10,105 nt of DNA from Thermoleophilaceae bacterium (GTDB lineage: Bacteria > Actinomycetota > Thermoleophilia > Solirubrobacterales > Thermoleophilaceae), in assembly GCA_013813135.1 (NCBI GenBank), contig JACCSF010000004.1:1-10105 (forward strand), read 5' to 3'. Each line of letters starts with the position of its first letter. The first letter of the stretch is position 1. Both the position numbers and the translations under genes were made by a program. Positions 6,027 to 10,105 of this stretch are shown here, one piece after another. The notes beneath the pieces are model-generated. The model searched no databases and was not told the origin of the DNA. It worked only from the letters and a program-made list of their open reading frames with translations.

Positions 6027-6296
6027 CGGCAGCCGACACGCCCGCATCCGTCGATGAAGGGGCAGCGCCTGCGTTCGCGAGTCTCACGCGACGCGACTTC
6101 TCCGTCGTCCGTGGCGGTAGCGAAGCGGCGCGTCCGCTCCTGGTGATCCTGCACTACGTCAGGGCTACGCGCACACGCATCCTGCACGTGGCCGGTGAGC
6201 GGGGGCGCGTCGGGGGGTTTGCCGTTGCTCGCCGCCGGACACGATGGGTATCGGGGAGCGGTGCGCGGATTCGGGAGTCCTGGCGCACCCAATGGG
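6027..6296. other. Intergenic stretch, nothing recognised
   Basis: Frames are open on both strands because of high GC, but none shows a family pattern or a convincing ribosome binding site. I see no RNA gene, promoter or further copy of the terminal repeat. Confidence 0.5.
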
Positions 6297-6605
6297 ATGG
6301 GGCCCACGCTCTCCAGCCATGACGACCTGGGGGGTGTCCAAGGCAACCTGGTCCAGCCTGCTGTCGCGATCGCAGCGGTGACGCTCCTCCTGCCCGCGAC
6401 GGCGACCGGGCGGCCCGAGCCCACGGCCGGTGCGCTCACGCAGGTGGGGCATGAACCGCTCATGAATCGCGGCATGAACGCCGCCATCGCGGTCCACGGG
6501 GACTACGCGTACATCGGGAGCCGCACCGACGGCGGCCACGAGGGCATGCCGCACGGCGGCGTGATGGTGGTGGACAGCTCGGATCCGTCCAATCCAGAGC
6601 TGTTG
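6297..6605 (+). pseudogene. N-terminal fragment of an LVIVD-repeat exported protein
   Basis: The frame from ATG 6297 contains a hydrophobic export-type segment (VAIAAVTLLLPATATG, about residues 26-41), a short linker, and then the opening of an LVIVD-repeat beta-propeller: AAIAVHGDYAYIGSRTDG followed by GGVMVVDSSDPSNPELL. LVIVD proteins are secreted or surface proteins with several such blades and are usually over 400 residues long. Only about one blade is present here. After PELL (near 6605) the frame continues without a stop into a tyrosine recombinase, so the gene was cut by a rearrangement. The residues before the hydrophobic segment are unusual for a signal peptide, so the true start may be GTG or TTG further in, or the 5' end may also be damaged. 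Confidence 0.65.
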
Positions 6606-7992
6606 CTCGCGCGGGTCACGCGCGCGCAGAGCGCGGGGCGGCTGAGCGCGCACAAGCGCAGCGTCCTGGTCGCCGACATTTCGTACTTCCTGCGCCAGGC
6701 GCGCGACCTGGAGCTCGGCTCCGAGGGCCGGCCGGTGTTCGGGCTGCCCGCCTCGTTTTCGCTGTCGCGCGAGGAGGTGCGCCGCATCGCCCGGTGCCGG
6801 CGCCCCCGCCCGCGCGGCCCTGCCCGACACGGTCGTCGCGCAGCTGCTCGATCCCGACGCGCTGGCGCTGCTGGAGCAGATGCACGGAGAGCGGGTGCGG
6901 ATCGCCGTCGAGCTCTTGGCCGACACCGGCCGGCGTCCGAACGAGATCTGCATCCTGGCCTGGGACTGTCTGGACTTCGACACCCAGCTCGACGAGAGCG
7001 GCCAGACACGCAAGCTGCCGATCCTGGTCCACGACATGCCCAAGGTCGCCAGGACCGGCTGCCGGTTGCCGATCGACGAGCAGACCGCCGAGCTGATCGC
7101 CACCCAGAAGCGGCGGATGCGCGAGCGCTACCCCGACACCCCGGCGCGCGAGCTGCGGCTGTTCCCGCGGCTTCATCGCAACCCGCGCGGCACCCGGCCG
7201 ATGGACCCCGGCGACCTGGCCCGGATCATGCGCCGCTGGGTGGGCGCGCTGCCGGCGCTGCTCGATCGCGACGGCGAGCCGTTTGACCGCTCGCGGGTGG
7301 TGCCCTACGCGTTTCGTCACAGCTACGCCCAGCGCCACGCCGACCACGGCACCCCGGTGGAGGTGCTGCGCGAGCTGATGGGCCACCGCAGCATGGTCAC
7401 GACGCAGGGCTACTTCCGCGTGCGTGACGAGCGCGCCCGCCAGGCCGTCGAGACCCTGGCGCCGTTGCAGATCGACCGCCGCGGCAACCGCACGATGCCG
7501 CTGGTCGAGCAGCTGGCCGCCAGCGAGCGGCTGCGCCGCCAGGTCGGCCAGATCGCGGTGCCGCTCGGGCTGTGCACCGAGCCGTCGAACGTCAAGGCGC
7601 GCGGGCACGGCTGCGACTACCGCTATCGCTGTGTCGGCTGCGAGCACTTCCGCACCGACCCGTCAAACCAGGTCGAGCTTCGCGAGTACCTGCATCAGCT
7701 GCTGGCCGGTCGCGAGCGCCTCGCCGCCGCGGTTCCGCAGCTGGCCGACTGGGCGCGCCGCGACGCGACTTCCAGCGACGAGGAGATCGCCGCGCTGCGC
7801 GCGTTGATCCGTTGCAACGAGCAGATCATCGACGAGCTCGACCCCGCCGATCGCGCCGCGGTGCTCGACGCGATCGCCACCACTCGCCGCTTTCGCGCGC
7901 AGCTGCGTGTCACGATCCCCGACCGCTTCAAGGGCGTCACCCGCCCGGCGCGCCCGACCCTTGTCCCGCGACCGACTGGCGGGACCGCATGA
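6606..7992 (+). pseudogene. Tyrosine recombinase, Tn554 TnpB-like, N-terminally truncated and frameshifted
   Basis: This is a tyrosine recombinase of the kind found in Tn554-type transposons, which cut and join DNA through a Tyr nucleophile. The first part (6606 to about 6795) reads in the frame of the LVIVD fragment: SAHKRSVLVADISYFLRQAR, then GRPVFGLPASFSLSREEV, a core-binding region. Near 6785-6805 the reading moves to the next frame (ALPDTVVAQLLDPDALALLEQM), so one frameshift splits the gene. The catalytic half is intact: Arg I in ADTGRRPNEIC, box II YAFRHSYAQRH (Tyr at the usual first His of HxxR), LMGHRSM, and the nucleophile Tyr at 7411-7413 in TTQGYFRV. A Cys cluster (GCDYRYRCVGCEHF, near 7612-7650) and a helical tail follow. 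A 370-codon frame from ATG 6880 could still make the catalytic half. The family's N-terminal third and any TnpA partner are missing. Confidence 0.8.
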
Positions 7993-8567
7993 GCGCCCAC
8001 GGCGAGGCGATGATCGCCTCGCGTCGGCTGGACACCCAGGTCAAGCGCGAGCGCGTCGCCGCCGCCGTCGACGCGCGCGCGGCCACCGGGCAGGAGCTGA
8101 GCATCGCCGCGATCTCCCGCCACGCCGGCGTCTCGCGCAAGTTCATCTACAGCCACCCCGACCTACGCGCCCAGATCGAGCAGCGCGCCCGCCAGCACAG
8201 CCGGCGCGCTACCGACGCCGCGGTCGCCGACGGTCGGGTCACCGTCGCCTCGCTGCGCGCCGACCTGGCCAACACGAAGGCGCACAATCACCGGCTGCGC
8301 CAGCAGCTGCGCGCACTTGAGCAGCGCCTCTCCGAGACGCTCGGGCAAGAAGTCGCCGACGAACTGGGGCCCGGCGGGGCGCCGGCCGACGAGCTACGCA
8401 GCGAACGCTCATGGGGACTGTGCGATAGTACGCGCCGATGGACGACCCCCTGGCGCGTTACTTCTCGCTGGTGGAAGCCGAGTGGCCTCAGACCAACATC
8501 GCGAACCTCCGCTTCTCCCTCGAAACTCTCTTTGAAGGAGTCACCCTCGGGGGAAGCCGGGTGCTAG
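7989..8567 (+). CDS. TnpC/DUF6262-like transposon accessory protein with aberrant C-terminus
   Basis: The gene starts at ATG 7989, overlapping the recombinase stop as ATGA, the usual translational coupling in Tn554-type operons. A helix-turn-helix-like region (SIAAISRHAGVSRKFIYSHP, residues 38-57) is followed by a probable coiled coil (SLRADLANTKAHNHRLRQQL, then ALEQRLSE). This is the layout of TnpC/DUF6262 proteins, which assist the recombinases in transposition. Family-like sequence ends around residue 140 (near 8405). The last 50 or so residues, rich in Trp, Arg and Ser, are simply the methyltransferase gene read in the wrong frame, up to a stop at 8567. The native 3' end and the right end of the transposon therefore seem to be lost. 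With its recombinase partner broken, it is probably non-functional. Confidence 0.72.
   Translation: MSAHGEAMIASRRLDTQVKRERVAAAVDARAATGQELSIAAISRHAGVSRKFIYSHPDLRAQIEQRARQHSRRATDAAVADGRVTVASLRADLANTKAHNHRLRQQLRALEQRLSETLGQEVADELGPGGAPADELRSERSWGLCDSTRRWTTPWRVTSRWWKPSGLRPTSRTSASPSKLSLKESPSGEAGC
8424..8429 (+). promoter_or_regulatory. Candidate -10 element of the methyltransferase gene
   Basis: GATAGT lies 8 bases before ATG 8438, and there is no Shine-Dalgarno sequence in between, so the mRNA would begin at or next to the start codon. I see no good -35. The same arrangement is seen before the TetR gene at 983. Confidence 0.4.
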
Positions 8568-9196
8568 ACGTCGGCGCCGGCGACGGCCGCCAATCCTTTT
8601 ATGCAGCCTCGGCGGGCGCGGTGCGCGTAGTCGCCTTGGAGCCCGAAGCTGCGGGATCCAGCGGGGGCGTCCGGGCAAAGTTCGAAAGCATCGCCAACCG
8701 CCTCGGGGACGAGTCTGTCGAGGTCCGGTCGGACACGTTCCAGGACTACGAGCCCGGTGGGGAGCGCTTCGACGTGATTCTCCTGAACGCGGCGGTGAAT
8801 CATCTGGACGAGGAGGCGTGCACGAGCCTCCATCGCGACTCGGGCGCCCGGGATACGTACCGTCAGCTCTTCGCCAAGCTCGCGGACATGAGCGCCGACG
8901 GGTCCAAGCTCGTTGTCGCCGACTGCGCACGGCGCAACCTGTTCGCGCAACTTCCCGTCAGAAACCCCCTCGCGCCGACGATCGAGTGGGAGAAGCACCA
9001 GCAACCCCGCCTGTGGTGCGAGCTTCTCACCGAAGCCGGGTTTGCCGATCCGCACCTCCGCTGGACATCGCTGAACACGTTACGCACCCCGGGACGCGTC
9101 CTCACCGGCAATCGGGTGGCCGCTTGGTTCCTAAGGAGCACTTTCCGGCTCACGATGACCAGGCGTGCCGCAGGCACTTTCAGCGCTGGAGGGTAG
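8438..9196 (+). CDS. Class I SAM-dependent methyltransferase
   Basis: This is a 252-residue Rossmann-fold methyltransferase. Motif I is VLDVGAGDGRQSF (42-54), binding S-adenosylmethionine. The acidic residue that binds the ribose is E68 in VVALEPEA. A later strand reads FDVILLNAAVNHLDE, the post-motif region where the active site usually lies, and VVADCARRN forms the next strand. There is no signal peptide. The C-terminal 80 residues (EWEKHQQPRLWCELLTEAGF onward) look like the typical small-molecule methyltransferase cap, so sugar, lipid or other metabolite substrates are more likely than DNA or rRNA. The gene is complete and appears leaderless. Its neighbour is a convergent UDP-sugar epimerase whose 3' end it overlaps by 17 bases, hinting at a polysaccharide or glycan locus to the right. 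The substrate is unknown. Confidence 0.82.
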   Translation: MDDPLARYFSLVEAEWPQTNIANLRFSLETLFEGVTLGGSRVLDVGAGDGRQSFYAASAGAVRVVALEPEAAGSSGGVRAKFESIANRLGDESVEVRSDTFQDYEPGGERFDVILLNAAVNHLDEEACTSLHRDSGARDTYRQLFAKLADMSADGSKLVVADCARRNLFAQLPVRNPLAPTIEWEKHQQPRLWCELLTEAGFADPHLRWTSLNTLRTPGRVLTGNRVAAWFLRSTFRLTMTRRAAGTFSAGG

Positions 9197-10105
9197 GTGT
9201 GTCCTCCAGGCTCCGGGCCAGCCACTCGAACTCCGCGGCCAGGCCTTCCCTGACCGGAGTGCCGGGCAGAAAGCCCAGTTCCCCCCGGGCGAGGGTGCGG
9301 AGGTATCGCGCACGTCGCCGTACTCGGGCTCTCCGTAGGAGATCTTCAAGGTGCGCCCCGCCAGCTCGGAGATGATCTCGAGGGTGTCGCGGACGCTGAC
9401 CTGGGAGCCGCCGCCCAGGTTGTAGATGCTTCCCGGGGCCACATCCGCCCGCCCGGCGGCGAGGGTCCCGGCCACGATGTCCCCCACGAAGGTGAAGTCC
9501 CGGGTCTGGAAGCCGTCGCCGTAGACGGTGATGGGCTGATCCTCGAGCGCTGCCCTGCAAAAGCGGTGGAAGGCCATGTCCGGTCGCTGCCGCGGGCCGA
9601 ACACGGTGAAGTAGCGCAGGCTGACGGTGTCGAGCCCGTGGTTGGCGGTGTAGACCGCGCACAGGTGCTCGCCGCTCAGCTTGGTCAGCCCGTAGGGCGA
9701 GCGCGGGCGGGGAGTCACGGTCTCCGGGGTGGGGAAGGTCTCCGCGTCGCCGTAGACCGATGACGAGGACGCGTACACGAAGCGCTTGTCGGGAAACGGC
9801 TTGAGCGCCTCCAGCAGGTGCTGCGTTGCGATCACGTTGTTGCGTACGTAACGCTCGAACCGCCCTCCCCAGCTCGCTCGGACACCGGGCTCCGCGGCAA
9901 GGTGGAAGATCACGTCGACGTCCTCGACCAAATCGTCCAGCTCGCCGAGCGAGAGGTCGATCGGCACGAAGTCGAAGGCGTTCCAGTCCTTGGCCTGAGC
10001 GTTCAGGTTGCGGAGCTTCGGCGGTCGCTGGTAGTTGTCGTTGAAGCAGTCGACCCCCACGACCTCCGCACCGTCGGCGAGGAGCTGCTCAGTCAGATGT
10101 GACCC
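9180..10105 (-). CDS. NAD-dependent epimerase/dehydratase (UDP-sugar epimerase-like), 5'-partial and frameshifted
   Basis: This extended SDR of nucleotide-sugar metabolism runs off the window at its N-terminus. The frame stays open to the last base (GSHLTEQLLADGAEVVGVD), so GTG 10060 is not the true start and the TGxxGFIG motif lies outside. Seen in order: FHLAAEPGVRASW, YASSSSVYGDA (catalytic Ser), YGLTKLSGEHL (Tyr and Lys), SLRYFTVFGPRQRPDMAFHR, and RDFTFVGDIV. These fit the UDP-glucose / UDP-glucuronate 4-epimerase group; the exact sugar is not clear. After EYGDVRDTSA (near 9310) the reading frame leaves the family. The expected C-terminus (LARGELGFLPGTPVREGL, ending SLEDTPTLQR) is found in the next frame and stops at 9180-9182. 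A small deletion of a few bases near 9300-9310, real or a sequencing error, explains this. Without the shift the frame runs on to a stop at 9131. Confidence 0.85.

Noticed and set aside
6165..7103. A long minus-strand frame across the LVIVD/recombinase junction
   Set aside because: It spans two unrelated plus-strand coding remnants and shows no motif of its own.
1..10105. CRISPR array, tRNA or rRNA genes
   Set aside because: No regularly spaced short direct repeats were seen, and no cloverleaf or rRNA-like stretch was recognised in the gene-free regions.

Overview
The window is GC-rich with strong G/C bias at third codon positions. Two genes appear to be leaderless, with a -10-like hexamer only 8-9 bases before the start codon. 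The gene content is a TetR/cupin pair, an alkyl-DHAP-synthase-like flavoprotein, Tn554-type recombinase remnants and actinobacterial-style transposase debris. Together this suggests a soil actinobacterium, possibly of the Thermoleophilia/Solirubrobacterales type. That placement is inference from gene style, not from a marker gene.

Layout: 1-378 has no gene. It holds two strong hairpins and a 182-bp element with terminal inverted repeats (110-291). From 379 to 1609 a cupin protein (-) and a TetR-family regulator (+) diverge from a short promoter region containing the palindrome ACTATAGT. From 1606 to 1826 on the minus strand lies what looks like the wreck of a VOC/glyoxalase gene. From 1855 to 5322 three tightly packed plus-strand genes form a probable operon: an FAD-linked alkyl-DHAP synthase-like enzyme, a PlsC-type acyltransferase and an extended SDR. 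Read as a pathway, they could make an ether glycerolipid: alkyl-DHAP formation, ketone reduction, then sn-2 acylation.

From 5323 to about 8410 the window is a graveyard of mobile DNA. It holds the C-terminal scrap of a DDE transposase (5340-5465) and a second copy of the terminal-repeat element (5819-6002, 184 bp), whose interior is inverted relative to the first. Next comes the N-terminal piece of an LVIVD-repeat exported protein (6297-6605), joined in frame to a frameshifted tyrosine recombinase of the Tn554 TnpB type (6606-7992). A TnpC/DUF6262-like partner overlaps it by ATGA (7989 onward) and has no stop of its own before it runs into the next gene.

The right end holds an intact SAM-dependent methyltransferase (8438-9196, +). 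It converges on a UDP-sugar-type NAD-dependent epimerase (9180-10105, -), which is cut by the window edge at its N-terminus and carries an apparent frameshift near its C-terminus.

The most interesting signal that gene calling would miss is the pair of MITE-like elements. They share 16-bp terminal repeats (GAGGCTGTYGCAYAAA), nearly equal length, the same CGTC tetranucleotide on both sides and nearby hairpins, but have opposite internal orientation. The possible three-gene ether-lipid cassette is the best metabolic lead.
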